In this document: one piece after another, positions 1 to 8,684 of the stretch
How positions within the stretch are numbered: position 1 is the stretch's first letter
Layout: the number at the start of each line of letters is the position of its first letter
Assembly: GCA_045612065.1 (NCBI GenBank)
Contig: JAZKYH010000075.1
Location: forward strand, 69,722-133,721
Length of the DNA: 64,000 bases
Source: UBA1189 sp045612065
GTDB lineage: Bacteria; Bacteroidota; Bacteroidia; Bacteroidales; Bacteroidaceae
Direction: 5' to 3'
Position numbers and translations under genes: made by a program
Notes under the pieces: generated by a model
What the model was told of the DNA's origin: nothing
Database searches by the model: none
What the model saw: the letters and a program-made list of their open reading frames with translations, nothing else

Positions 1-1
1 G

Positions 2-1447
2 ACCCCCGACCTCGTGCCCGACTGCATACGCTTGGGCGAGGAGTGGTGTCGCACGAGCGACTCGTCCCTGCAGAATGCCATGCAGGCCGAGCAGAAGATG
101 ATTGCCTATGCCCTGCAGCACATCGATGAGCTGCACATCGTGGGCGGCACGCTTTTCGTGGAGGGCAGGATGGTGGCCTTCACCTTCGGTGCACGCATCA
201 ATGCCGAAGCGTTCGACGTGTGCGTGGAGAAGGCCGACACCACCTACGAGGGTGCCTATGCAATGATAAACAATGAGTTTGTGTCGCGCCTGCCCGAAGA
301 CATCGTCTACATCAACCGCGAAGAGGACCTCGGGCTCGAAGGGCTGCGCAAGGCGAAGCTCTCCTACTACCCCGACCTGATACTCGACAAGATGGTGGCC
401 ACACTCACCGCCCAGCCCAAGGAAACGGAGGAGGAGATGCGCGTACGCTTCGAGACACGCCACCTGTGGGAACGCTCGTTTGCCGACCCGCGTGCCTTCA
501 TCGACCTCTACTTCCGTGAGAAATACCGCAAGGAGCGCAACGAAATTATCGTGCGCGACGGGCGCGTGGTGTCGGCCCTACAGAAGTTGCCCTATCCCTT
601 GAGCTATGGTGGACGCATGCTTTCCGCGTCGTACATTTCGGGAGCCTGCACCGACGAGAACTACCGCAAGCGCGGCCTGATGGGCGAGCTGCTTGCTCAA
701 ACCCACCGAGCCATGCAAGGAGAGAATGCTGTGCTGAGCTTCCTCATCCCCGCCACTGCCGAGCTGGCGGCCTACTATGCCAAGTTTGGCTACACCCCTT
801 GCTTCCGCTTCGGATGGCAGACGGTGACCGCTTCCCCCGTGGAGGATGACTCGCTCATGGCAAGCGTGGTGGAGCAGCCCCAGAACGAGGAATATCTTAT
901 CTACCTGCGACAGAAGATGCAGGAACGTGACTTCTGTGTGCAGCACCCCTTGAGCGACCTGCGTGCCGTGGTGGACGATATGCGCATGGCGGGCGACACG
1001 ATGTGGGAGGTGCGCCGCGACGGACTCCTTGTGGGGTTGGCCATCTGCCGTGCTGAGGCCGATGGCGTGTTGCTGCGAGAGTGCGTATACGATGACGGAG
1101 CGGCCCGAGACGGACTGATTGCCGCCATTGCGACCCACTATGGAAAGGACGAGGTGGACGTGCTCGACACCACAGGAACCGAGGGCGACTATTTTGGTAT
1201 GGCGCGTATTATCAATGCCGAGGAGATGCTTAAGGCTTATGCCGCGTTGCACCCGGAATTGGATTTGAAAATAAATGTCACAGATGATGAACTTTCTGAT
1301 AACAATGGTTGTTACCATATAAGTGGTGGTGTATGTATGCGCATGGATGGACTGTTGGCTGAAGCCGAACCGCTCACCATAGTTCAACTCACCCACCGCG
1401 TGCTCACCGAGGAGAATCCCCTGATGAGCTTGATGATGAACGACTGA
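2..1447 (+). CDS. DUF2156-GNAT two-domain protein (5' end outside window)
   Basis: The reading frame is open to the first base of the window, so the N-terminus is missing; an in-frame GTG at 14 is probably internal. The first ~135 residues read as the C-terminal part of a DUF2156 (phosphatidylglycerol lysyltransferase C-terminal, GNAT-like) domain, including VEGRMVAFTFGARI and YYPDLILDKM. After a linker, a second acetyltransferase-like domain follows (about residues 160-290 counted from 14) with the acetyl-CoA loop segment RKRGLMGELL and FLIPATAELAAYYAKFGY, a pattern typical of Eis-like GNATs. The tail (~290-477) resembles a sterol-carrier-like C-terminal domain of such enzymes. The substrate is not predictable. 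The gene ends 14 bp before the DUF4835 gene, so the two are probably co-transcribed. Confidence 0.8.
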   Translation, partial: TPDLVPDCIRLGEEWCRTSDSSLQNAMQAEQKMIAYALQHIDELHIVGGTLFVEGRMVAFTFGARINAEAFDVCVEKADTTYEGAYAMINNEFVSRLPEDIVYINREEDLGLEGLRKAKLSYYPDLILDKMVATLTAQPKETEEEMRVRFETRHLWERSFADPRAFIDLYFREKYRKERNEIIVRDGRVVSALQKLPYPLSYGGRMLSASYISGACTDENYRKRGLMGELLAQTHRAMQGENAVLSFLIPATAELAAYYAKFGYTPCFRFGWQTVTASPVEDDSLMASVVEQPQNEEYLIYLRQKMQERDFCVQHPLSDLRAVVDDMRMAGDTMWEVRRDGLLVGLAICRAEADGVLLRECVYDDGAARDGLIAAIATHYGKDEVDVLDTTGTEGDYFGMARIINAEEMLKAYAALHPELDLKINVTDDELSDNNGCYHISGGVCMRMDGLLAEAEPLTIVQLTHRVLTEENPLMSLMMND

Positions 1448-1461
1448 AAACTACGAAGACT

Positions 1462-2370
1462 ATGACAAAGCATATCACCCGATACATGGTGGCGCTGGCC
1501 GTTTTGCTGTGCACGGCACACGTGGCCACAGCACAGGAACTGGAGGCCAAGGTGGTGGTGAACCACCAGAAGATACAGGGCACCAACACCTCGGTATTCA
1601 CCACGCTGCAAGATGCGATGACTGAGTTCCTCAACACGAGAAAGTGGACCAATGCACAGTATGCCGCGAGGGAAAGAATCGTGTGCAGTTTCAACCTCAT
1701 CGTAAACGAATATAGCGATGACGGACGCTTTGCGTGCAACCTGATGGTGCAGGCAAACCGCCCGGTGTACAACGCCTCGTATAACACCACGGTGTTTAAC
1801 TTCAATGACAATGCGGTGAACTTCAACTATATCGAACACGACAAACTGGAGTTCTCGGACGATATGATTGACAATAATCTTACCGCCGTGCTGGCCTACT
1901 ATGCCTACCTTATCATCGGGCTTGATATGGAGACTTTTGCCCTCAAGGGAGGTACCGATATCCTGCACAAGGCCGAGAACGTGGTGAACAATGCGCAGAT
2001 GATAGGCGAAGATGGATGGAAGGCTTTCGGCGACAGCAAGAATCGCCATGCCCTGGTGAACGACTATATGAACGGCTCGATGGAACCTTACCGCCAACTG
2101 ATGTATGACTACCATCGCAAGGGACTCGACGAGATGGCACAGAATGCCGAGCGCGGACGAAGCAATATCACGACCTCGCTGCCCCTGCTCGAGAAGGCCA
2201 GACAGGACAAGCCCATGTCGGCCCTGCCGCAGTTATTTACCGAAATCAAGAAAGACGAACTTCTTGGCATCTACAGCAAGGGTACCACCAAGGAGAAGGA
2301 GGAGGTGGTGCGCATACTCTCGCTCGTTAACCCCTCGTACTCCTCGGATTGGGAGGAGTTGAAGAAATAA
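1462..2370 (+). CDS. DUF4835 family exported protein
   Basis: 302 aa. The N-terminus is a clear signal peptide (MTKHITRYMVALAVLLCTAH, cleavage probably after VATAQ). The mature start ELEAKVVVNHQKIQGTN and the following TSVFTTLQDAMTEFLN segment match the DUF4835 family, which is conserved across Bacteroidetes at about this length. Its function is not established; the protein should be periplasmic or outer-membrane associated. It lies 14 bp after the DUF2156-GNAT gene on the same strand and probably shares its transcript. No membrane segment beyond the signal peptide is seen. The family assignment is from recognised sequence pattern, not from a search. Confidence 0.82.
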   Translation: MTKHITRYMVALAVLLCTAHVATAQELEAKVVVNHQKIQGTNTSVFTTLQDAMTEFLNTRKWTNAQYAARERIVCSFNLIVNEYSDDGRFACNLMVQANRPVYNASYNTTVFNFNDNAVNFNYIEHDKLEFSDDMIDNNLTAVLAYYAYLIIGLDMETFALKGGTDILHKAENVVNNAQMIGEDGWKAFGDSKNRHALVNDYMNGSMEPYRQLMYDYHRKGLDEMAQNAERGRSNITTSLPLLEKARQDKPMSALPQLFTEIKKDELLGIYSKGTTKEKEEVVRILSLVNPSYSSDWEELKK

Positions 2371-2433
2371 CCGCCAGCTCCCATCTTTTTGAAACAATGG
2401 AGTAGAAGTCTCACTCAATGTATCGTACCATGC

Positions 2434-2499
2434 TGAAACGAAGTTTGCCGCTCGAACCCTCAGACCGTTGGTCCGAAGGGGAAAAGCAAGGGACCAAAG
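2434..2499 (+). repeat. dispersed hairpin element, copy 1
   Basis: This stretch just upstream of the hybrid sensor gene is about 80% identical to the reverse complement of 31083-31150. It forms a stem TTGGTCC (2468-2474) with GGACCAA (2491-2497) around a 16-nt loop GAAGGGGAAAAGCAAG. The other copy has loop GTAGGGGAAAAGCAAG and stem TGGCCC/GGGCCA, so the loop is kept while one stem pair changes from T-A to C-G. A shortened third copy of the leading part lies at 31209-31228. Because this stretch is a dispersed repeat, it is unlikely to encode the sensor's N-terminus. Confidence 0.7.
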
Positions 2500-2522
2500 A
2501 CTGTGACGTGAAACATTCCGCA

Positions 2523-5500
2523 ATGTCTTCTGCGAGACATCTTGCGAGAACCTTTATCGCACTCTGGGTAGCCTGCCTATGCCTGCCGACCTATGGACAG
2601 ATATACAAGTACCTCGGATTGGAGGATGGCCTGAGTTCGCGCAACGTGTATGCCGTGCAGCAGTCGAACGGAGGCTTCATGTGGTTCCTTACGGACAATG
2701 GTATCGACCGCTATGACGGCACGGAGATGACTCGCTTTACGCTTGTCATTGATGGAGTGAAATTTACAGAATATTCTTCGAGCCGATTTATCTATGATCA
2801 AGCAAAGGATAATTTGTGGCTTGCGACAAGTGGCGGAAAAATAGCACGCTATGTTCAACGTAACGGTAATTTTGAGGTGGTTTATTCGCCAAAAATACAT
2901 TATCGACGGACTGATATCATGCGTAGCGCTGTTTCGCCTATCGGAGAGGATGATAACATCTGGATGTTTGTGGGTGAACAAGTCTTCCGATACAATGTGC
3001 GCACCGATGAGGGTAGTGAGTTGACACTTCGCTGCAACGAGGATAGTGTGACTTTTTCAGCAGTAGTATCCATCAATGATTCTACGCTTTATGTGGGAAC
3101 TAAGGGAGGCGTATATAGAGGAATTATACGTGGTGAGACTATTGACATCATGCCTATACAATACCTGCATAATGTAGGAATTAATGTTAACACTTTCTGT
3201 TATAGCCGGGCCTACAAGACTTTGCTTATCGGTACGGAGGATGCAGGCATCGTAGCCTATCGGGAAGATACACGGGAGGTGATACACCATAGAGATTTGT
3301 TGCCCGATGTGCGCGTAACCAAGATTATCCCGTGTGGTGAAGAGGACGAGGTGTTGTTTGCGACCAATGCTGCTTGTGTCTATCGAATGTATATGGATAA
3401 TTGCTATCCTTTTCCCTTCCTCAGTGCTGATTATAACACGGACTATCGCATGAATACGGATAATGTGGCTGACATCTGTATCGACCAGGAGGGACAACTG
3501 TGGATGTGTTCGTTTCCTAAGGGCTTGACCGTGCGCAATGAACAATATCCCGCTCTGAATTGGATACGACGTTCTAATCTCAATGTAAACACGCTTACGA
3601 ATAACGGGGTAAACTATATCCTCGAAGATAGCAACCATGACTTTTGGTTTGCCACAGATAATGGTGTGAGCATGTATGATACCCAACGTAGGCGTTGGCA
3701 CACGTTGCTCTCTATGCAAGATGTCTCGCCCAACCTGAACCACGACTTCCTTACGATGTGTGAGGTACGGCCTGGTATAATATTGTTGGGAGGTTATGCA
3801 GCGGGTATCTATGTCATTAATAAAGAAACGGAGTTAGTTGATTTCGTGAAGCCCGACCTTATCATTCCTGAAAAGTATATTCAAACAATGTGCCTTGACC
3901 AAACAGATGGTAGTGTATGGGCCGGTGGTGAAAACCAATTGTTCAATGTCAGTTATGATGGCACCCTTCGTGTAAATTATTCCGAAATCTTTGGCGGCAT
4001 CAATTGTATTACCCCGAAGGATAGAAATCATCTGTGGATTGGAACGAAGAACGGCTTGTTTGTCTTCGACAAGAGTACGCGCATGAAATGGCGAGTCGAG
4101 TTGCCCATCGAACGCTTTAGAGTGAACTCAATCTTTCAAGATTCAGATGGCACGGTATATATTGGCACTCATCATCACGGTTTGCTTGTCTATAACGAAG
4201 AGGACAACTACTACTGTTGCTACAACAAGGACAATAGTGCACTGACCAACAATTGCATGAAGAGCCTTGTCGGTACTGGTAACCAGTCACTCTACATCAG
4301 TTCGGATGATGGTATTGTACGTTTTAATAAGAATACTGGGCGCATTACGACTTGGAGTAATGACCAAGGTTTGCAAGGGGTAAGTTTTAATGTTCAATCT
4401 GGTATCGAAACAAATCGACGTACCTTGATGTTTGGCAGTGATATGGGTGTTATTGAGATTCCTTTGAGTGCTTCGTTGCCCCATATATATAAAGGAAAGC
4501 TTGTCTTGTCGGATCTTTACATAGGTAACACTCGTACGTTCCCTGATGATGAAGACTCCCCGCTGACTGATGCACTCAATAATATGACTCATTTGAGATT
4601 GAATCATAGTCAGCGCAATGCTGCAATTAAGGTAAAGTGTATTAATCATATCTATCCCTCAGATTGCCAAGTTTTGTGGAAGTTTGACGGGAAGCGTGGT
4701 AGTAAGTGGTATCCTCTGAACGAGGAACGTTTTATCACACTTGGAGAATTGCCTTTAGGACATCATCGGCTGACCATACGTGCTACTTCAAATGAGTCGG
4801 GGGATGTGCTTGACGAACGCCAACTTCGTATTACCATGAAACCTCCCTTTTACCTCTCCTTTGGAGGGTTGTTGCTCGAGATTGCTCTGTTGGGAATCAT
4901 TCTCTATGTTGTGGGAAAGTATCTCAAGTCGCGAAGCCAGATGAATATTTCGAATGAGAAAGTAAATTTCCTTATCAATACAGCCCATGATATCCGTACT
5001 CCTTTGACCCTCATTAAGGCTCCCCTTGAAGAATTGAGCCGTAATGATACGCTTGGAGTCGAAGAGAAAGAGGCTGTCGGGCTGGCTCTGCGCAACACCA
5101 ACACGTTGTCACAGATGACAGATAAGGTGATGCAGTACGAGTTGTCGAGTATCGAACGTGGAGTGATACGTGTTGATAGGCATGAGGCTATCGCTCACTT
5201 CAAGGCACAGATTGACAAAATTTCACTCTTGGCACAAGCAAAGCGTCAAAGCTTTTGTTTTGAACATCCCGACGAACCTTTTGATGTCTGGGTTGATGCG
5301 CGCAAACTGAATTCCATCATCCAGAATCTCCTTTCCAACGCAGTTAAGTATAGTCCTAATGATAGCACCATTACGCTTCGTTTATATCGCAACGAGCATA
5401 ATTGGGGGTTCCACGTCGTAGATTGTGGCATAGGCATAAGTGAAAAGGAACAGCGTAAGCTCTTCAAGCAGTTCTTTCGTGGAGCCAATGCTATCAATGC

Positions 5501-6506
5501 CAAGATTGTGGGTAGTGGTATCGGCTTGCTCTCCATCGGACGCTATGTCAAACAGTTGCATGGACGTATCGAAGTGAAAAGCCAAGTGGATTGCGGCTCG
5601 GACTTTCACGTATCTTTCCCCTTAGGCAAGTCTCATTATAAGTCTCAGATAACAGAGTTTATAGAGGATGCAGCCTCCGAAATTATAACAGAATCTGCAG
5701 TTCTTCCTCCTCATTATGCTATGGAACCTACTGATGAACACCGCCACCGTCTGCTCATCGTGGAGGATAATCCAGAGATGTTAAGTTATTTGAAACGTCT
5801 TTTCGACAAGGACTTTGCTGTATATACTGCCACCAATGGTAAGGAGGCCCTGTCAAAACTTCCTTACGTGCAGCCCCTCATTGTGCTCTCCGACGTGATG
5901 ATGCCCGAGATGCGTGGCGATGATCTCTGCGTATCCATCAAGAGCAATATCGACACCTCTCATATTGCTGTGGTACTCGTCTCGGCTTTGTCAGATCAGC
6001 AGAGCATTATCAATGGTCTCTCTGTAAAGGCCGATGCCTATGTGACCAAACCATTCGATACTAAAGTGCTACAACTCACCATCCAAAATCTTGTGGAGAG
6101 TCGTCTCCAACTGCGACAGCAGTTGGCTGCACTTGATACGAGTAGTGATGATTTGTCCGATACGACTTCGGAACTCGACCTTAAGTTGATATCGGAGATG
6201 AAGAATATTATAGCCCAGAATATTGCTGACAATGCATTTACGGTTGATGTCCTGGCTTATAAACTTTGTGTGAGTCGAACCACTCTATACAATAAAATAA
6301 AAGGACTTACGGGAAGTACTCCCTCGGATTTTATTCGTATATGCCGTATTAATAAGGCCAAGATATTACTTCGCGAACACGGAATTACGATAGCTGAAGT
6401 AGCAGATATGGTGGGGTTTGCTGATTTGAAATATTTTCGTGAGGTCTTCAAGAAGACTGTGGGAATGTCTCCCAGTGAATATGCAAAAGGAGGTCCTGCC
6501 CTCTAA
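2523..6506 (+). CDS. hybrid two-component system sensor/response regulator (HTCS)
   Basis: 1327 aa. I place the start at the ATG at 2523 because a signal peptide follows at once (ARTFIALWVACLCLPTYGQ); the frame also holds an ATG at 2418, but 2434-2499 is a dispersed repeat. Domain order: periplasmic two-component-regulator propellers (~30-690, many W-hxT-x-GL repeats such as LWIGTKNGLFVFD), Y_Y_Y domain (~695-775), one membrane helix (~779-800), HisKA with phospho-acceptor His822 in AHDIRTPL, HATPase with N-box NLLSNAVKYSP (~935), receiver with Asp1124 in LSDVMMPEM and the lysine of VTKPF, and an AraC-type HTH (~1220-1327). This single-protein layout is typical of Bacteroidales regulators that sense glycan fragments in the periplasm and activate utilisation loci. 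No susC/susD pair lies beside it, so its target is unknown. Confidence 0.93.
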   Translation: MSSARHLARTFIALWVACLCLPTYGQIYKYLGLEDGLSSRNVYAVQQSNGGFMWFLTDNGIDRYDGTEMTRFTLVIDGVKFTEYSSSRFIYDQAKDNLWLATSGGKIARYVQRNGNFEVVYSPKIHYRRTDIMRSAVSPIGEDDNIWMFVGEQVFRYNVRTDEGSELTLRCNEDSVTFSAVVSINDSTLYVGTKGGVYRGIIRGETIDIMPIQYLHNVGINVNTFCYSRAYKTLLIGTEDAGIVAYREDTREVIHHRDLLPDVRVTKIIPCGEEDEVLFATNAACVYRMYMDNCYPFPFLSADYNTDYRMNTDNVADICIDQEGQLWMCSFPKGLTVRNEQYPALNWIRRSNLNVNTLTNNGVNYILEDSNHDFWFATDNGVSMYDTQRRRWHTLLSMQDVSPNLNHDFLTMCEVRPGIILLGGYAAGIYVINKETELVDFVKPDLIIPEKYIQTMCLDQTDGSVWAGGENQLFNVSYDGTLRVNYSEIFGGINCITPKDRNHLWIGTKNGLFVFDKSTRMKWRVELPIERFRVNSIFQDSDGTVYIGTHHHGLLVYNEEDNYYCCYNKDNSALTNNCMKSLVGTGNQSLYISSDDGIVRFNKNTGRITTWSNDQGLQGVSFNVQSGIETNRRTLMFGSDMGVIEIPLSASLPHIYKGKLVLSDLYIGNTRTFPDDEDSPLTDALNNMTHLRLNHSQRNAAIKVKCINHIYPSDCQVLWKFDGKRGSKWYPLNEERFITLGELPLGHHRLTIRATSNESGDVLDERQLRITMKPPFYLSFGGLLLEIALLGIILYVVGKYLKSRSQMNISNEKVNFLINTAHDIRTPLTLIKAPLEELSRNDTLGVEEKEAVGLALRNTNTLSQMTDKVMQYELSSIERGVIRVDRHEAIAHFKAQIDKISLLAQAKRQSFCFEHPDEPFDVWVDARKLNSIIQNLLSNAVKYSPNDSTITLRLYRNEHNWGFHVVDCGIGISEKEQRKLFKQFFRGANAINAKIVGSGIGLLSIGRYVKQLHGRIEVKSQVDCGSDFHVSFPLGKSHYKSQITEFIEDAASEIITESAVLPPHYAMEPTDEHRHRLLIVEDNPEMLSYLKRLFDKDFAVYTATNGKEALSKLPYVQPLIVLSDVMMPEMRGDDLCVSIKSNIDTSHIAVVLVSALSDQQSIINGLSVKADAYVTKPFDTKVLQLTIQNLVESRLQLRQQLAALDTSSDDLSDTTSELDLKLISEMKNIIAQNIADNAFTVDVLAYKLCVSRTTLYNKIKGLTGSTPSDFIRICRINKAKILLREHGITIAEVADMVGFADLKYFREVFKKTVGMSPSEYAKGGPAL

Positions 6507-6767
6507 ATAATGAGAGATAGCTACAGCTCTCTCCAGGAGAGGATGGGGCGAGAGGTTTCGAACAGATTATTGGGAGGTATACTTGGCATTTAAGTATAAG
6601 ACGGTTGATCCCATTTTATTTATTTCCGTTTGCGAAGCCATCAGTAGGGTGGTGTATAGTTTGCTGTAGCGCGAAATCATAGATTTTTGTTCGTTCTAAT
6701 TGGTGGTAATGATAAAAAAATGTAATTTCGCAGCGTAATAAGGAATACATAAAAGAATAATATAGTT
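6507..6767. other. intergenic region between HTCS gene and purE
   Basis: No coding sequence is evident. Just after the HTCS stop codon there is a short dyad around TAGCTA (6518-6523) with GAGAG/CTCTC arms, which may act as a weak terminator; its centre matches the cores of the 22-bp array at 20124. Near 6721 a TAATTTCG motif resembles the Bacteroidetes -7 element (TAnnTTTG with one change) and would suit purE transcription. The rest is unassigned. Confidence 0.35.
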
Positions 6768-7274
6768 ATGAAACCTATTGTAAGCATTATTATGGGCAGC
6801 ACCAGTGATCTGCCTGTAATGGAGAAGGCTGCTGCTTTTCTCAATGAGATGAAGGTGCCGTTTGAAATGAATGCTCTTTCGGCTCATCGTACTCCCGAGG
6901 CTGTAGAGGTCTTTGCTAAAGGTGCTGCCGAGCGCGGTATCCGTGTTATTATTGCAGCGGCTGGTATGGCTGCTCATCTTCCAGGTGTGATTGCTGCCAG
7001 CACTACGGTACCCGTCATTGGTGTGCCCATTAAGAGTACGCTCGAAGGTATGGATGCGCTGTTGGCTATCGTACAGATGCCTCCAGGTATCCCCGTAGCC
7101 ACCGTGGGTATCAATGCTGCGCAGAATGCGGGTATCCTTGCTGTTCAGATGCTTGCTCTCTCTGATGCTGATCTCGCTACGCGCTTTGCCGCCTTTAAGG
7201 AAAGCCTCAAACGCAAGATCGAGAAGGCCAACGAAGAACTCAAGACCGTGAGCTACGAGTTTAAGTGCAACTAA
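6768..7274 (+). CDS. purE: N5-carboxyaminoimidazole ribonucleotide mutase PurE
   Basis: 168 aa, normal length for class I PurE. It converts N5-CAIR to CAIR in de novo purine synthesis, in the cytoplasm. Seen: the GSTSDLPVMEKAA phosphate-binding start, the SAHRTPE motif with the catalytic His40, AAAGMAAHLPG, and the conserved VPIKSTLEGMDALL and NAGILAVQML segments. The ATG at 6768 gives the canonical MKPIVSIIMGS start. A strong hairpin follows the stop codon at 7293-7330. In related Bacteroidales purE commonly sits just ahead of ispG; here an opposite-strand membrane protein gene lies between them. Confidence 0.96.
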   Translation: MKPIVSIIMGSTSDLPVMEKAAAFLNEMKVPFEMNALSAHRTPEAVEVFAKGAAERGIRVIIAAAGMAAHLPGVIAASTTVPVIGVPIKSTLEGMDALLAIVQMPPGIPVATVGINAAQNAGILAVQMLALSDADLATRFAAFKESLKRKIEKANEELKTVSYEFKCN

Positions 7275-7292
7275 AACGGAAGTTAAGTTTAC

Positions 7293-7330
7293 AATAGGGG
7301 CAGATAAGCATCGCTTTCTGCCCCTATTTT
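7293..7330. terminator. bidirectional intrinsic terminator after purE
   Basis: Inverted repeat AATAGGGGCAG (7293-7303) and CTGCCCCTATT (7318-7328) with a T-rich run after it. It lies between the converging purE gene and the minus-strand membrane protein gene and could end both transcripts. Confidence 0.8.
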
Positions 7331-7350
7331 CGTGCGCTATATGCAATTGG

Positions 7351-8178
7351 TTACGGTTTTATTTCTTCCCATCGTTCCGTTACATCGGGAATTTCGTTCG
7401 GGTGAGTTTGTCTGAAATCGGCAATTTTTTTGTTTTCATAATCGTTTCCCCATTTGATAGAGCCAATAGCCGAGCCAAACGTAATTACGAAACACAATAT
7501 ATACAACCAAATAGGTGGTGTCGCGGTTATGCCAAACCATGGGAACCAAATGTCCCGAGTGACAATAAGTATTACTGGCAGAGCCGATATGATAAGCATG
7601 ACGGTAAACATGACCATGTCAAGTTTGGTGATTACTATCTTGCTAATCTCTTTATTCTCCATCTTGTGCATAGTAGCACTCTTGATCAGGTCATACACCT
7701 CTTCGAGAGTCTTACATCTCAATTGTCCTGTACGAGAGCTCTCTTTGACAAGGAACAGACAAGAGCCGAAGTCATAGTCCTCTCTGTCAAGAGAGTAGAC
7801 AGGATTTTTAGAAGGGATAAGCATCATCACGCCCTCTTTGTGGAAGAATGCGCACAGATACCTCTGAGTCGTCTTGCCAAGCTTAAATGTGATGCCTAAA
7901 ATAGAACCCGATTCTTTCTCCTTCTCAGTCTTTGGTGACACCGATTCTATTTTCCAGGTCCCTTTTTCTTCTCCTTCGGGAGATTGTATGACCAACTCTT
8001 TGTCAGGCTTGAGGTAAAACTTTTGAATGGGACCTTCTTCTGTCATCGCCTGATAGGTTCCCATGAACTTCTCGTTCAATTCCCGAATCACTGTAAATGG
8101 GTTGAAGTTTAAGGTTCTACACTCCAAGACTCTGACTTCTTCTACTATCCTTGCGTAGAGGTAATCTTTGATAAACAT
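7351..8178 (-). CDS. hypothetical two-helix membrane protein
   Basis: 275 aa; family not recognised. The first ~180 residues are soluble and contain beta-rich stretches (MGTYQAMTEEGPIQKFYL, GTWKIESVSPKTEKEKESGS) of the kind found in small lipocalin-like or beta-barrel sensor domains, but I see no defining motif. Two hydrophobic helices follow, VMFTVMLIISALPVILIV and PPIWLYILCFVITFG, then a charged cytoplasmic tail ending in a TERWEEIKP stretch. There is no signal peptide. A -7 like TACATTTG on the minus strand lies at 8226-8233, about 50 bp upstream. It stands alone between converging purE and ispG. Confidence 0.6.
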   Translation of the reverse strand: MFIKDYLYARIVEEVRVLECRTLNFNPFTVIRELNEKFMGTYQAMTEEGPIQKFYLKPDKELVIQSPEGEEKGTWKIESVSPKTEKEKESGSILGITFKLGKTTQRYLCAFFHKEGVMMLIPSKNPVYSLDREDYDFGSCLFLVKESSRTGQLRCKTLEEVYDLIKSATMHKMENKEISKIVITKLDMVMFTVMLIISALPVILIVTRDIWFPWFGITATPPIWLYILCFVITFGSAIGSIKWGNDYENKKIADFRQTHPNEIPDVTERWEEIKP

Positions 8179-8684
8179 AGGTGTTTAGGTATAAATGGAT
8201 AAACTTGTACTTCTGTGTCTGAACGCAAATGTAGTAAAACTTTTTAATACATCTGTGTTGTGCGATAATAAAAAGTTGTTTGCTCGGTAAAATGATGTAG
8301 AGCGTTAATATCGGGTGAACCCTTGTTCGAAAATGGGTATACCCACGGAAATTGGAGGATAGAGAGATTCGAAAAATCCCTTTGTCGAAAAAATCTTGCC
8401 AAGCCGTAGATGAAAAATTTTGTAGAGGTCGATATTTTCCTGTCTACAGCTCAGCGGAACCGCCATAGCTTGTATCGGTTTCGCAAGGGCCATCATCATA
8501 AAAATTGGAGCCCTGCAATAAATCCAACGAAAGGCTCCGGCAGTTTTATCGGACGGCTCCGTCACGAAAAAAGCCTTTATCTGATGGTGTTATCTTAGAA
8601 ATAAAACGGGCTTTATTTGACCAATAGGAATCATTTGTTTACTTTTGCAAAGATAAAGACGATTAATCAAGATTAAGAGAGGAT
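8179..8684. other. 506-bp intergenic region upstream of ispG
   Basis: It holds the -7 for the minus-strand gene (8226-8233), a 12-bp palindrome TGGGTATACCCA at 8334-8345, and the ispG promoter at 8616-8647. An open frame of 86 codons on the minus strand (8305-8565) has no recognisable features and is not called. The stretch 8340-8600 is otherwise unexplained. Confidence 0.4.
8616..8647 (+). promoter_or_regulatory. Bacteroidetes-type promoter for ispG
   Basis: TTTG (8616-8619), 20-bp spacer, TACTTTTG (8640-8647). This matches the known Bacteroidetes vegetative sigma consensus TTTG-N19 to 21-TAnnTTTG. The start codon of ispG follows 37 bp after the -7 element. Confidence 0.75.

Noticed and set aside
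578..1396. 272-codon open frame on the minus strand inside the DUF2156-GNAT gene
   Set aside because: Histidine- and valine-rich shadow of the plus-strand gene with no recognisable motif; the plus strand has clear domains.
2418..2522. N-terminal extension of the hybrid sensor from the ATG at 2418
   Set aside because: The extension is encoded by a dispersed hairpin repeat, and a proper signal peptide starts at 2523.
8305..8565. 86-codon open frame upstream of ispG, minus strand
   Set aside because: No family, no promoter or start signal, no convincing protein character.
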